Source of the DNA: Methylorubrum populi
Lineage (GTDB): Bacteria; Pseudomonadota; Alphaproteobacteria; Rhizobiales; Beijerinckiaceae
NCBI RefSeq assembly: GCF_002355515.1
Contig: NZ_AP014809.1
Span: 3,062,501 to 3,126,500 of the forward strand
Direction: 5' to 3'
DNA length: 64,000 bases
Shown here: piece by piece, positions 34,066 to 43,512 of the stretch
Position numbering within the stretch: the stretch's first letter is position 1
Layout: the number at the start of each line of letters is the position of its first letter
Notes under the pieces: generated by a model
Database searches by the model: none
Told to the model about the DNA's origin: nothing
The model's input: only the letters and a program-made list of their open reading frames with translations
Made by a program: the position numbers and the translations under genes

Positions 34066-34640
34066 CAGGCGCGCACCGTGGCGCGGCGCGCCATCAGCCG
34101 GCGGATCGCGGCGCGCTCCGCCGGTTCGATCATCGCCAGCAGGAAATCCTGCGCGGAGGCCGCGCGGGCGCCGCGCCCGCCTTCCGCCTCGTCCTCCTCG
34201 GCCGGCGCGTCGAGCGCCCGCACGATCCGGCGAACCTGGACGCGGGTGAGGTCGGCCGTCAGCGTCCGGCCGGGCGGGGTGCAGAACAGGAGCCGCTGGC
34301 GCCGGTCGCTCGTGCCGGTCTGCTGCTCGATGTAGCCCTGATCGATCAAGTCCTTCAGCACCCGGTTGAGACTCTGCTTCGTGATGCGAAGGATATCGAG
34401 GAGTTCGGCGATGGTGAGGCCAGGGTAGCGATCGACGAAGTGCAGCACGCGGTGATGCGCGCGGCCGAAGCCGTACTGCGCCAGAATCCGATCCGGGTCG
34501 CCGACGAAATCGCGATAGGCGAAGAACAGAAGCTCGATCAGGTCGTCGCTGTCGCCGCCCGTCGCGGGACCGCCCGGAAGCGAAGCCTCGCCGGAAGCCT
34601 GTACCGCTGTATCGGCATCGGGCGTCATCACACGGTTCAC
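34065..34640 (-). CDS. MarR-family regulator, PetP-like
   Basis: This is a 191-residue protein. The winged helix-turn-helix is TIAELLDILRITKQSLNRVLKDLIDQGYIEQQTGTSDRRQRLL. The N- and C-terminal extensions are low in structure. It is the first gene of a three-gene unit with an OmpR regulator and a kinase. A near-perfect palindrome 53 bases upstream (34693-34717) is a fitting operator. Confidence 0.88.
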   Translation of the reverse strand: MNRVMTPDADTAVQASGEASLPGGPATGGDSDDLIELLFFAYRDFVGDPDRILAQYGFGRAHHRVLHFVDRYPGLTIAELLDILRITKQSLNRVLKDLIDQGYIEQQTGTSDRRQRLLFCTPPGRTLTADLTRVQVRRIVRALDAPAEEDEAEGGRGARAASAQDFLLAMIEPAERAAIRRLMARRATVRA

Positions 34641-34692
34641 GTCGCGAATACCTCGGTCTTCGGCGGATCGCAGGGCCTCGGCGGTCCCGGAA

Positions 34693-34717
34693 GATAAGTC
34701 AGTGTTGTTGACATATC
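34693..34717. promoter_or_regulatory. palindromic candidate MarR operator overlapping a -35 box
   Basis: GATAAGTCA, seven bases, TGACATATC: the arms match at 8 of 9 positions. TTGACA at 34708-34713, which could be the -35 of the rightward ilvE promoter, overlaps the right arm. It lies in the divergent petP-like/ilvE region, so one site could control both directions. Confidence 0.55.
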
Positions 34718-34847
34718 TCAGCCCCGTTGCTACCCGTCAACCCTGCCGGTACAGCTGCCCGCTGCATCGTTCTGCGTCCGCGCGCCGGCTCCTGCCCCAC
34801 CCTGCGACCCCGTGCTTCGCCGAGGCCGCGCAGAGGAACTTCGAGAA

Positions 34848-35735
34848 ATGTCCGTGATTCCCTTCGATGAGCGCGAAGGCACGATCTGGTACGATGGCGT
34901 CATGGTGCCGTGGCGCGAGGCGAAGATCCACGTGCTCAGCCACGGCCTCCACTACGGATCGTCGGTGTTCGAGGGCGAGCGGGCCTATGGCGGCCGGATC
35001 TTCAAGAGCCGCGAGCATTCCGAGCGCCTGCGCCGCTCGGCCCAGCTCCTCGATTTCGAGATCCCCTACTCGGTCGATCAGATCGAGGCGGCCAAGGCTC
35101 AGGTGCTGGCCACCAGCGGCCTGCAGGACGCCTATTTGCGTCCCGTGGCGTGGCGTGGCTCGGAGATGATGGGTGTTGCGGCCCAGAAGAACACCATCCA
35201 CCTGGCGATCGCCGCCTGGGAATGGCCGAGCTACTTCGACCCGGCGACCAAGATGAAGGGCATCCGCCTCGACATCGCCGATTACCGCCGCCCCGACCCG
35301 CGCACGGCGCCCTCCACCTCGAAGGCGGCCGGTCTCTACATGATCTGCACGATCTCTAAGCACCGGGCCGAGAACAAGGGCTATGCCGACGCCTTGATGC
35401 TCGACTGGGAGGACAACGTCGCCGAATGCACCGGCGCCAACGTCTTCTTCATCGTCGACGGCGTGATCCACACGCCCCAGGCCGACCGCTTCCTCAACGG
35501 CATTACCCGCCAGACCGTGATCGAGCTGGCCAAGCGGCGCGGGATCGAGGTCGTCGAGCGGCGCATCCGCCCCGAGGAGATGACGGGCTTCTCCGAGTGC
35601 TTCATCACCGGCTCCGCCGCCGAGGTGACGCCGGTCTCCGAGATCGGTCCTTACCGCTTCACGCCCGGCGCCCTGACCAAGACGCTGATGGACGACTACC
35701 TCGACGAGGTGCAGCCGCGAGCCGTTGCGGCCTAA
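34848..35735 (+). CDS. ilvE: branched-chain amino acid aminotransferase
   Basis: This is a 295-residue fold-type IV PLP enzyme. Features are GTIWYDGVMVPWREAKIHVLSHGLHYG, the PLP lysine in TSKAAGLYMICTISKH, E in NVAECTGANVF and GITRQTVIELA. It makes or breaks down leucine, isoleucine and valine with 2-oxoglutarate. The start at MSVIPFDE has GAGGAA at ribosome-site distance. It is divergent from the MarR-family gene and followed by a strong inverted repeat. Confidence 0.95.
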   Translation: MSVIPFDEREGTIWYDGVMVPWREAKIHVLSHGLHYGSSVFEGERAYGGRIFKSREHSERLRRSAQLLDFEIPYSVDQIEAAKAQVLATSGLQDAYLRPVAWRGSEMMGVAAQKNTIHLAIAAWEWPSYFDPATKMKGIRLDIADYRRPDPRTAPSTSKAAGLYMICTISKHRAENKGYADALMLDWEDNVAECTGANVFFIVDGVIHTPQADRFLNGITRQTVIELAKRRGIEVVERRIRPEEMTGFSECFITGSAAEVTPVSEIGPYRFTPGALTKTLMDDYLDEVQPRAVAA

Positions 35736-35742
35736 GGATCGC

Positions 35743-35780
35743 GCGAGGTTCCGAGCCCGTCGAGGCGCTCGGAACCTCGC
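35743..35780 (+). terminator. 13-base perfect hairpin after ilvE, overlapping next promoter
   Basis: Arms 35743-35755 and 35768-35780 (GCGAGGTTCCGAG / CTCGGAACCTCGC) flank a 12-base loop. No T-tract follows. The right arm includes GGAAC, the -35 of the candidate sigma-EcfG promoter at 35771-35795. Confidence 0.6.
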
Positions 35781-35795
35781 GGCCGGGCCCGCGTT
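35771..35795 (+). promoter_or_regulatory. sigma-EcfG general-stress promoter
   Basis: GGAAC (35771-35775), exactly 16 bases, CGTT (35792-35795): an exact match to the consensus GGAAC-N16/17-CGTT used by the PhyR-EcfG response. It lies just before the DUF3072 gene. Confidence 0.7.
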
Positions 35796-35809
35796 CATGA
35801 GAACAATTC

Positions 35810-36082
35810 ATGAACGAGATGGGTATGCCGATGACTGGCAAGACGACCAAGGACCAAGCTGCGGCCGAGAATCCGAAATCCGATCCGACCGACGAGTCGA
35901 ACCGGATCAAGGACCCGGACGAGTGGACGACCGGCTCCGAGCCGATGACGGGAGCGCAGGCCTCCTACCTGAAGACGCTGTCCGAGCAGGCTAAGGCGCC
36001 GGACGCCTACGAGGCCGATCTCGACAAGGCGGAGGCGTCGAAGCGCATCGACGCCCTGCGCAAGGAGACCGGCAAGGACTGA
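35810..36082 (+). CDS. DUF3072 small protein
   Basis: This protein has up to 90 residues, acidic and Lys-rich. The family block is SNRIKDPDEWTTGSEPMTGAQASYLKTLSEQAKAPDAYEADLDKAEASKRIDAL. There is no membrane segment. The likely sigma-EcfG start point falls near base 35802, so translation may really begin at a later in-frame ATG (35819, 35825 or 35831, giving MTGKTTKD). It is probably a general-stress protein of unknown action. Confidence 0.8.
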   Translation: MNEMGMPMTGKTTKDQAAAENPKSDPTDESNRIKDPDEWTTGSEPMTGAQASYLKTLSEQAKAPDAYEADLDKAEASKRIDALRKETGKD

Positions 36083-36349
36083 GCGTTCGAACGTCAGCGC
36101 GAAGCTCGGACGGCGTCGGCGGGACCCGGCACCGTCCGAGCGAGGGCGGGCCGTCCTGGCGGTCGCCTGATCGATTCGGCGCGAAGGCGTCGCAAGACGT
36201 CGTTCGGATGTTCTCGCCTCTCGCCGGATGGATGGTGTTCCGGCATCGGGGATCTGCGAGTTAGGGCCGCTTTTCTGGAAAGCCCTTAAGCTCGCTGCAA
36301 GTTTCGGTCGATAGCTTGGCGCGACAGCAATTGGTCCGGAATATTCGCC

Positions 36350-36565
36350 GTGTCTCTCTTCTCCGCCGGACCGATTGCGCGCTACCTCACTCCGTTGCTC
36401 GGCGTCTCCCGGCGGTTCTCACGGCATAACGATGGTGCGACCACGATCGAGTACGGCCTGATCTGCGTCTTCATCGGGCTCGCGGTTTTGGCGGGCATGC
36501 AGGTTTTCGGAAGTACGTTGATGCAAGCGTATCCGAAAATCGTGAGCTTCCCCTCGATACAATAA
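36350..36565 (+). CDS. Flp/Fap-type pilin precursor
   Basis: This is a 71-residue protein from GTG 36350. A basic leader ends in Gly, followed by ATTIEYGLICVFIGLAVLAG, the Flp pilin hydrophobic segment with the conserved Glu at +5 after the prepilin cleavage. It should be cleaved by a CpaA/TadV peptidase and assembled into Tad pili. No other tad/cpa genes are in the window. About 270 bases of gene-free sequence precede it. Confidence 0.88.
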   Translation: MSLFSAGPIARYLTPLLGVSRRFSRHNDGATTIEYGLICVFIGLAVLAGMQVFGSTLMQAYPKIVSFPSIQ

Positions 36566-36691
36566 GTCCTCGCAAGGGACGTTCCGAACTGTCTTTTATT
36601 GCTCCCGCGGCGTGGTCGCGGGCCGAACCGCGGGGCGCGCGCAAACGCTCGTGCCTCGGCGGCAAGCCGGGGATGATCAGCTCTGGAATGA

Positions 36692-37480
36692 TCAGCTCTT
36701 GCCGCCCGGTTTGCGTCTCGACGGAGACGTCCCTTCCTTGCCGAGTGGTGCGGCCCCCGGAGACGCGGCGCCTTCCGCGCCCGGCCGGTCGACCTCGGGT
36801 TTCGGCTGGTTCCAGAACGCTTCGAACACCTCCCTCATCGCCTTGACGTTCTGCTCCTGAACCTCGGCACCGGTCTGGAGCATCTGCTGGATCACCTCCA
36901 TCGAGGCCTTCGTCGCGTCGGGCAGCGGCGCGGCCTCCGGCTTCCGGGAGGTCGCGCGCCGCTCGGGCGGCGGGGCCGAGGACGTTGCGCCGGGCGTCAT
37001 CTGCGCGGCGGCGGCACTGAGCCCGTTGAACCAGTCCGTCCACAGCGTGCCGACCGGATAGGGGGAGGGTGGGGGGTCGGCCGCCGGAGCCGGGGCGGGT
37101 GCGTTGAGGAGCAGGTGGACGACGCCGGCCACGATCATGCCGGCCATGATCGGCAACATCTGGCGGAGCGCCTGGGCACCGACGCCGCTCGCCGCCGAGG
37201 CTTGCTGGATCACCGCCTGCGCGATCATCGGCGAACCGAACAGTCCTGCCAGCATGTCCGCGCCGGGCTGCTGTTGCGCCCGTCCCGGCTGTGCGAGGCC
37301 GAACAGGCGCCCGAACCCCATCGGATCGGCCCCGGCATTGCGCTGGATCCCCATGGACAGGGCCGGCAACAGGGCCTCCATGGCGCGCCGCGTCTGCTCC
37401 GGCGACAGACCGAATTGTTGCCCGAAGGCCTGCACGCTCGCGTCGCCCTGGCTCTGGAGGATGTCGAACATCGTGTACAT
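36692..37480 (-). CDS. DUF937-like hypothetical protein
   Basis: This is a 262-residue protein. The N-terminal two-thirds resemble the DUF937 domain (MFDILQSQGDASVQAFGQQFGLSPEQTRRAMEALLPAL) with a hydrophobic helix (QMLPIMAGMIVAGVVHLLL). A Pro/Ala-rich linker and a C-terminal helix (MEVIQQMLQTGAEVQEQNVKAMREVFEAFW) resembling phasin-type sequence follow. The function is unknown. It is alone on the minus strand between the pilin and MATE genes. Confidence 0.7.
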   Translation of the reverse strand: MYTMFDILQSQGDASVQAFGQQFGLSPEQTRRAMEALLPALSMGIQRNAGADPMGFGRLFGLAQPGRAQQQPGADMLAGLFGSPMIAQAVIQQASAASGVGAQALRQMLPIMAGMIVAGVVHLLLNAPAPAPAADPPPSPYPVGTLWTDWFNGLSAAAAQMTPGATSSAPPPERRATSRKPEAAPLPDATKASMEVIQQMLQTGAEVQEQNVKAMREVFEAFWNQPKPEVDRPGAEGAASPGAAPLGKEGTSPSRRKPGGKS

Positions 37481-37744
37481 GGCCGGGCGCCTCGCGGGAG
37501 CAGCAACGGTCCGGATGCCGAACGTCTCCGGGCCCTGTCACGATCGCGCCGTGACAACGAGCGCATGACGCGGGCCCATCCTCGATCCGGCCGGGCGTCG
37601 GTGATGGCCGTCGACACCCGTGCCCGGAGGCTCGCCGGAACGGCCTCGGCGTCGAGTGTGTCGCAACCGGGCGGGGCTGACCAGCGCTAAGCCGGATTCC
37701 GCGCCGATTTCCCTAGGGATAGCGGCGATTCGGCGCCGGAATCG

Positions 37745-39208
37745 TCACAGCGACATTCCGCTGGAAGGCGCCGCCTGCACCGCCTCGTCGGCCGCGGGCG
37801 GATCGAGAACGGGGCCCGCCTCGCTGCTCACACCCCGCTCAAGCCGGCCAACGGTTCGGAAGGCGAGGGCGAGACCCGCCACCCCGAAGGCGATCGAACC
37901 GATGCCCGTGCCGGCGATCACGCCTTCCGGTCCGTACCACGCCGCCCCGACCAGGGCGGGTGGGACCGTGCCCAGCGTGGCCCGGCCCCAGTTCAGAAAG
38001 GTGGAGATGAAGGGAAAACCGAGATTGTTGAACGAGGCGTTGGCGAGAAACAGGAGCCCGTTGAAGAACCAGACCGGCCCGCTCACCAGACAGAAGAAAC
38101 CGAACAGTTCGGCCGCCACGCCCTTCAGTTCGAAGGCGCCGGCCAGCGGCGACCGCGCCACGGCAAGAAGAAGCCAGACGACCACCACGTAGAGGGCGGT
38201 GACTCCCGCGCCGGCCCGCAGCACGCCCCGCATCCGGTCGAAGCGACCCGCGCCCCAGTTCTGGCCCAGGATCGGGCCGATCGAGCCCGACATCGCGAAC
38301 AGCCCGCAGAAGGCGACGGGCGCGAGGCGCTCGATGACGACATTGCCGGCGATGGCCGGCGGCCCGAAGCCGGACAGGGCATGCGCGACGAAGGCGCTGG
38401 CGACGGACGGGGCCAGGTTCGTGAGCACCGCCGGCCCTGCGATGCGAGTCACCAGCGGAAGGTCGCCGAGGATCGCGTGAAGGCGCGGCGCCTCGAGCAG
38501 CCGGTAGCGGCGGACGCCGGCCCAGCCGACGGCCACGAAGGTCACCCGCGCCACGCAGACGGCCAGCGCGGCGCCGTCGACGCCGAGACCGAAGCCGAAG
38601 ATCAGGAGGGGATCGACGAAGACGGTGACGACGGCCCCACCGAGGGTCACATACATCGCCTCCCGCGCCGCCCCGACCGCACGCAGGAGCCCGGTAAACA
38701 GCATGCCCGGCCCGAGCAGCAGGTTCGACGGCAGGCTGATCCACAGGTAGCGCTTGGCGACGTCGAGGGTATGTCCCTCCGCGCCGATCGCCGAGAGCAG
38801 CGGATCGAGCACGGCGAGAAGGAAGGCGGCGAGGAGCCCGGATGCGATCAGGCAGTGGATGGTAACCGAAGTCGCGATCCGCCGCGCCCCGGAGGGATCA
38901 TTCGCGCCGATCGCCCGCGAGACCAGGGCGCCGGCCGCGATCATCAGGCCGATATTGATGGCGATGGCGAAGAACTGGACGATCGAGGCGAAACCCACGG
39001 CGGCGGTCAGCGCCGGATCGCCGAGCTTGGAGACGTAGAACAGCGACAGGAGATCGACGGCGAAGATCGCCATCAGGCCGACGGAGCCGGTCGCGCTCAT
39101 CACCACGACGTGGCGCAGGATCGAGCCCGAGACGAAGCGCGCCCCGCCCTCGTCCGGCCTCGACTCCGGCACCGGAGCTTCGCCCGCCTCAGGCATTCGG
39201 CTCGGCAT
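37745..39208 (-). CDS. MATE-family multidrug/metabolite exporter
   Basis: This is a 487-residue protein with about 12 membrane segments. Features include the MATE-type repeat pattern (GNVVIERLAPVAFCGLFAMSGSIGPILGQNWGAG) and PSNLLLGPGMLFTGLLRAVGA. It uses a Na+ or H+ gradient to expel organic compounds. The start overlaps the Kef gene end by 20 bases, or begins at a second ATG at 39196, so the two are co-transcribed. Confidence 0.88.
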   Translation of the reverse strand: MPSRMPEAGEAPVPESRPDEGGARFVSGSILRHVVVMSATGSVGLMAIFAVDLLSLFYVSKLGDPALTAAVGFASIVQFFAIAINIGLMIAAGALVSRAIGANDPSGARRIATSVTIHCLIASGLLAAFLLAVLDPLLSAIGAEGHTLDVAKRYLWISLPSNLLLGPGMLFTGLLRAVGAAREAMYVTLGGAVVTVFVDPLLIFGFGLGVDGAALAVCVARVTFVAVGWAGVRRYRLLEAPRLHAILGDLPLVTRIAGPAVLTNLAPSVASAFVAHALSGFGPPAIAGNVVIERLAPVAFCGLFAMSGSIGPILGQNWGAGRFDRMRGVLRAGAGVTALYVVVVWLLLAVARSPLAGAFELKGVAAELFGFFCLVSGPVWFFNGLLFLANASFNNLGFPFISTFLNWGRATLGTVPPALVGAAWYGPEGVIAGTGIGSIAFGVAGLALAFRTVGRLERGVSSEAGPVLDPPAADEAVQAAPSSGMSL

Positions 39209-41087
39209 CCTCGGGTTCCAGCGCGCGGGCAGCGGATTCGTGCGGCTGCGGTTCGATCAGCCCACGGGTCTCGGCGCTGAGCGCCCGCGACGGGCTTTTC
39301 GGCGCGGTGAGCGGCTCGGGCCGCAATTCCGGCGTGCCACGCAGCCAGCCCGAGCCGTCGGGCATCGCGCCGGCCTGCTGGAGCACGAGGCGGGCGACGT
39401 CGCGCTTGCGCACGTCCTCGACGCGGCGTGCGGCCGCTTCCGCCGACAGCCCCAAACTCTCGAGAGTGGCGCGGCCGAAGCCGAGGGCGGATTCCACGGT
39501 CTCGCGAAGCTGGAAATCGACGTCGCGGTTCATCAGCTCGATCGCGTGCGTGCGGTCGTAGGCCCGCACGTAGGTGCGTACGTTCGGAAATTCCTCGTGG
39601 ACGATATCGACGATCTTCAGCGCCGCCGGCGCATCGTCGATGCAGACGCAGATCAGTTCCGCCTTGGCGAGGCCGGAGGCGCGCAGAACGTCGAGCCGGG
39701 TGCCGTCGCCGTAATAGATGCGGAAGCCGAAGCTTGTGGCGTTGCGGATCTGCTCGACGTCCTTGTCGATGACGGTGATGTTGATGCCCTCCGCCAGCAG
39801 CACCTGCGCCAGGATCTGTCCAAAGCGGCCGAAGCCCACCACCAGCACGCGGGTGTCGCCGGATTCCTGCGCCTCGCCGACATCGGAGGGCGGCTCGGCC
39901 TCCTTCGGGCGGCGGGCGATCAGCGCGTCGAGTCCCTTCGCGGCGATGGGTCCGACCAGCATGGTCAGGGCGGCGAGCGCGACGCAGAAGCGGGTCACGT
40001 CCGAGCCGAGGATACGCAGGTCGCCCGCCGCCGGCAGGATGACGAAGGCGAACTCGCCGGCCGGTGCCAGCACCGCCGCGCCGCGCAGGGCGTCGAGCCA
40101 GGGCGAGCCGAACAGGCGGAACAGCCCGGCCACGAGCGCGATCTTGACCGCGATCGCCGCCATGGTCGCCGCGAGAAGCGCCAGCCAATGATGCGTGAGC
40201 AGACCGCCGTCGATCGACATGCCGACGCTCATGAAGAACAGGCCGAGCAGCATGCCGCGGAACGGCTCGATGTCGGCTTCGAGCTGGTGGCGGAAGTTCG
40301 ACTCGGCGAGCATCACGCCCGCGAGGAAGGCGCCCATCGCCATGGAGAGACCGGCCTTCTCCATCACCAGTGCCGTCCCGAGTACGACGAGGAGGGCGGC
40401 CGCCGTCATCACCTCGCGTCCGCCGGCGGCGGCGAGCAGGCGGAAGAACGGGTTGAGGCCGTAGCGCCCGACGAGCACGACGCCGGTGACCGCGATCGCC
40501 GCGCGGCCGGTGGAGCGCAGGCCCTCGTCGAGCCAGCCGTCCTTCGGCGTGGCCCCGGCCGAGGCCAGCAGCGGCAGCAGCGCCAGGATCGCCACCACCG
40601 AAATATCCTGGAACAGCAGCACGGCGAAGGAGCGCCCGCCATAGGGCGAGCCGAGATCGCCGCGCTCCTCCAGCAACTGGAGCGCAACGGCCGTGGCCGA
40701 GAGCGCGATGGCGATGCCGACGACGCTCGCCGCCGCCGGCGTCAGGCCGTAGATGAGGGCTGCTCCCGCGATGACGAGCGAGCAGAGGGCCAACTGGGCG
40801 GCGCCGAGCCCGAAGATGTCGCGCCGCATCGAGACGAGCCGCGAGATCTCGAGTTCGAGCCCGACGATGAAGAGCAGGAGGACCACGCCGATCTCGGCGA
40901 CGCTCGCCGCCGTCTCGGGCTCGGCGATCAGCGAGAAGCCCGCCGGGCCGATCACCACGCCCGCGACGAGGTAGCCCAGCACCGCGCTCTGGCCGAGCAG
41001 GCGCACGAGCGGAACGCTGATCACCGCCGCCGACAGGAAGGTCAGCACGGGCGGCAGGAAGCTGGCATGGTCCGTGGCGCTCGCCAT
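39189..41087 (-). CDS. Kef-type K+/H+ antiporter
   Basis: This is a 632-residue protein. The N-terminal about 390 residues form a CPA2 antiporter (GYLVAGVVIGP, FIVGLELE, LSATAVALQLLEERGDLGS, FQDISVV). This is followed by a TrkA-N/RCK domain with Rossmann motif VVGFGRFGQILAQVLLAEG (from about 424). A Pro-rich tail follows. It likely exports K+ with H+ uptake during electrophile or pH stress. No KefF/KefG ancillary gene is adjacent; the MATE gene follows directly. Confidence 0.92.
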   Translation of the reverse strand: MASATDHASFLPPVLTFLSAAVISVPLVRLLGQSAVLGYLVAGVVIGPAGFSLIAEPETAASVAEIGVVLLLFIVGLELEISRLVSMRRDIFGLGAAQLALCSLVIAGAALIYGLTPAAASVVGIAIALSATAVALQLLEERGDLGSPYGGRSFAVLLFQDISVVAILALLPLLASAGATPKDGWLDEGLRSTGRAAIAVTGVVLVGRYGLNPFFRLLAAAGGREVMTAAALLVVLGTALVMEKAGLSMAMGAFLAGVMLAESNFRHQLEADIEPFRGMLLGLFFMSVGMSIDGGLLTHHWLALLAATMAAIAVKIALVAGLFRLFGSPWLDALRGAAVLAPAGEFAFVILPAAGDLRILGSDVTRFCVALAALTMLVGPIAAKGLDALIARRPKEAEPPSDVGEAQESGDTRVLVVGFGRFGQILAQVLLAEGINITVIDKDVEQIRNATSFGFRIYYGDGTRLDVLRASGLAKAELICVCIDDAPAALKIVDIVHEEFPNVRTYVRAYDRTHAIELMNRDVDFQLRETVESALGFGRATLESLGLSAEAAARRVEDVRKRDVARLVLQQAGAMPDGSGWLRGTPELRPEPLTAPKSPSRALSAETRGLIEPQPHESAARALEPEDAEPNA

Positions 41088-41386
41088 GAAAGCCTGGTGC
41101 CTCGCTTAATCCGGATGGGAGAAGGGCTTCCCCTTATCCCGCTGGCCCCGCCTTCGCGAGGGTGATTCGCGTGTCGTTCGTCACATGCGCGGCCCCGCCG
41201 TCTCGGCCGGCGCCACGGGCACCGTTGCCACAGGAGTGAGGATGCAGGTCCCCCGGGCGGATGGCGGGGGTCACGGATCGCGGTGGGTGTGCTATGTAAA
41301 AGCGACGGATGGGCGCAAGCCTGTCGCGGCTTTCGGGCTGGCCGCTGTTGACAGACCCGGCCACCCCTCTCCACATCCGCCGGATC

Positions 41387-42409
41387 ATGAGCGCTGACAC
41401 CATCAACCTCACCGCTGACCCGAACCGGGTCCCGCAGCCGGCCGTGACGGGCGACAAGCCGCCCCTCGAGATCCTGCTCTGCGCCCCCCGTGGCTTCTGC
41501 GCGGGCGTGGTGCGCGCCATCGACGTGGTCGAGCGGGCGCTCGCGATCTACGGCGCGCCGGTCTACGTCCGCCACGAGATCGTCCACAACAAGTACGTGG
41601 TCGAGACGCTGAAGCGGAAGGGCGCCGTGTTCGTGCGCGAGCTCGACGAGGTGCCTGATAGCGGCGCGCCCGTCATCTTCTCCGCCCACGGCGTCGCCAA
41701 GACGGTGCCGCAGAACGCCGATGCGCGCGGCCTTACCACCATCGACGCCACCTGCCCGCTTGTGACCAAGGTGCACCGCGAGGCCGAGATTCACCACAAG
41801 CGCGGGCGCCACGTTCTGCTCGTCGGCCATTCCGGCCATCCGGAGGTCGTCGGCACCATGGGGCAGCTGCCCAAGGGCTCGATCACTCTGGTCGAGGACA
41901 TCGAGCAGATCGACGCGCTCAACCCGCCCTCCGATCAGGCGCTGGCCTGGGTGACGCAGACGACCCTGTCGATCGACGACACCAAGCACATCGTCGAGGC
42001 GCTCAAGGCCAAGTTCCCGGCGATCCACGGCCCTCACAAGGACGACATCTGCTACGCCACCACCAACCGCCAGGAAGCGGTCAAGGAGGTCGCGCCGCGG
42101 GTGGATGCGCTGATCGTGGTCGGCTCTTCCAATTCCTCGAACTCGCAGCGCCTGCGCGAGGTCGCGGAGCGCGCCGGCTGCCCGATCACCCGACTCGTCC
42201 TGCGGGCGGAAGAGATCGATTGGGACGCCTTCAAGGATGTGCGCCGCCTCGGCCTCACCGCCGGCGCCTCGGCGCCGGAAGTTCTGGTGGAGGAGATCAT
42301 CGACGCCTTCGCCGCGCGCTTCGACGTGACGGTGGATCAGGTCTCGGTGACCGTCGAGGACATGTCCTTTCCGCTGCCGCGTGAGCTGCGCAGCGAGGCC
42401 GCCGAGTAG
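41387..42409 (+). CDS. ispH: 4-hydroxy-3-methylbut-2-enyl diphosphate reductase
   Basis: This is a 340-residue protein. The Fe-S cysteines are visible in [26 protein letters not shown] and AGCPITR. Substrate-binding blocks are [28 protein letters not shown] and [13 protein letters not shown]. It makes IPP and DMAPP in the last step of the non-mevalonate isoprenoid pathway. The start MSADTINL was chosen over longer frames because it matches family length. A terminator follows at 42451. Confidence 0.97.
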   Translation: MSADTINLTADPNRVPQPAVTGDKPPLEILLCAPRGFCAGVVRAIDVVERALAIYGAPVYVRHEIVHNKYVVETLKRKGAVFVRELDEVPDSGAPVIFSAHGVAKTVPQNADARGLTTIDATCPLVTKVHREAEIHHKRGRHVLLVGHSGHPEVVGTMGQLPKGSITLVEDIEQIDALNPPSDQALAWVTQTTLSIDDTKHIVEALKAKFPAIHGPHKDDICYATTNRQEAVKEVAPRVDALIVVGSSNSSNSQRLREVAERAGCPITRLVLRAEEIDWDAFKDVRRLGLTAGASAPEVLVEEIIDAFAARFDVTVDQVSVTVEDMSFPLPRELRSEAAE

Positions 42410-42450
42410 GGCGAGACCATCGCCGGTCCCGGCCGGCCGAACGACATCCA

Positions 42451-42477
42451 GGGGCGCCCACGGCGCCCCTTTCTCTT
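42451..42477 (+). terminator. intrinsic terminator after ispH
   Basis: GGGGCGCC-CAC-GGCGCCCC followed by TTTCTCTT. It lies 41 bases after the ispH stop and 23 bases before the thrB start, so thrB needs its own promoter or readthrough. Confidence 0.8.
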
Positions 42478-42500
42478 GCGTGAACCCGGCAGCGGCACCC

Positions 42501-43466
42501 GTGGCGGTCTATACCGACGTATCCGACGAGGCGCTGCGCGCCTTCCTCACAGAGTACGAGCTCGGCGAGTTGCTCTCCTGCAAGGGCATCGCGGAAGGTG
42601 TCGAGAACTCGAACTTCTTCCTGCACACGAGCACGGGCAACTACATCCTCACCCTCTACGAGAAGCGGGTGAGCGAGGCGGACCTGCCGTTCTTCATCAA
42701 CCTCATGGGTCATCTGGCGCGGGCCGGCCTCGCCTGCCCGCAGCCGGTGCGCAACCGCGCCGGCACCGCTCTCGGGCGCCTCTGTGGCCGGCCGGCGGCG
42801 ATCGTCACCTTCCTCGAAGGCGTTTCCTTGAGCCGCCCGAATGCGGAGCATTGCCGGGCGCTCGGCGCCGCCCTCGCCGGGCTTCATGCGGCGGGCCGCG
42901 ACTTTCCCATGGTGCGCGAGAACAACCTGTCGGTGGGAGCGTGGCGCCCCCTCTTCGCGCAGGCCGAGGCGCAGGCGGATACGGTGGCCCCCGGGCTCGC
43001 CGCTCGCACCCGCGCCGATCTCGATTTCCTGGAGACGTCCTGGCCGAAGGGCCTGCCGGGCGGCGTCATCCACGCCGACCTTTTCACCGACAATGTATTC
43101 TTCATCGGCGACGCGGTGTCGGGCCTGATCGATTTCTACTTCGCCTGCACCGACGCCTTCGCCTACGATCTGGCGATCAGCCTCAACGCGTGGTGTTTCG
43201 ACGCCGACGGCACCTTCCACCGCGACAAGGCGGGCGCGATGCTCGCGGGCTACGACGCGGTCCGGACGCTGGAGCCCGCCGAGATCGCCGCGTTGCCGGT
43301 GTTGGCGCGCGGTGCGGCCATGCGCTTCATGCTGACCCGCCTCGTGGACTGGCTCAATGTCCCGCCGGGCGCCCTGGTGCAGCCGAAGGATCCGCTGGAA
43401 TACGACCGCCGGCTCGCCTTCCACCGCACCGCCGCGGATGCGCGGGATTACGGCTGGGAAAGATAG
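42501..43466 (+). CDS. thrB: homoserine kinase, ThrB2 (APH-like) type
   Basis: This is a 321-residue protein from GTG 42501 (MAVYTDVSDE, the usual rhizobial start). The kinase fold of the aminoglycoside-phosphotransferase superfamily shows in the catalytic loop GGVIHADLFTDNVFF and metal-binding LIDFYFAC. It phosphorylates homoserine in threonine synthesis and is not related to the GHMP-type ThrB of E. coli. It is convergent with the peroxiredoxin gene. Confidence 0.94.
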   Translation: MAVYTDVSDEALRAFLTEYELGELLSCKGIAEGVENSNFFLHTSTGNYILTLYEKRVSEADLPFFINLMGHLARAGLACPQPVRNRAGTALGRLCGRPAAIVTFLEGVSLSRPNAEHCRALGAALAGLHAAGRDFPMVRENNLSVGAWRPLFAQAEAQADTVAPGLAARTRADLDFLETSWPKGLPGGVIHADLFTDNVFFIGDAVSGLIDFYFACTDAFAYDLAISLNAWCFDADGTFHRDKAGAMLAGYDAVRTLEPAEIAALPVLARGAAMRFMLTRLVDWLNVPPGALVQPKDPLEYDRRLAFHRTAADARDYGWER

Positions 43467-43476
43467 TGGGTTCGAA

Positions 43477-43497
43477 CCCTCCCCCGGCGGGGGAGGG
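43477..43497. terminator. GC-rich hairpin between convergent thrB and peroxiredoxin genes
   Basis: CCCTCCCCC-GGC-GGGGGAGGG is a 9-base stem with a 3-base loop. There is no T-tract on either side. The position between two convergent stops suits bidirectional termination or RNA stabilisation. Confidence 0.55.
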
Positions 43498-43512
43498 CTC
43501 AGGCTGGAAGGG

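Noticed and set aside
43468..43480. GGTTCGAACC resembling a tRNA T-loop
   Set aside because: No acceptor, D or anticodon arms can be formed around it; it precedes a hairpin between convergent genes.
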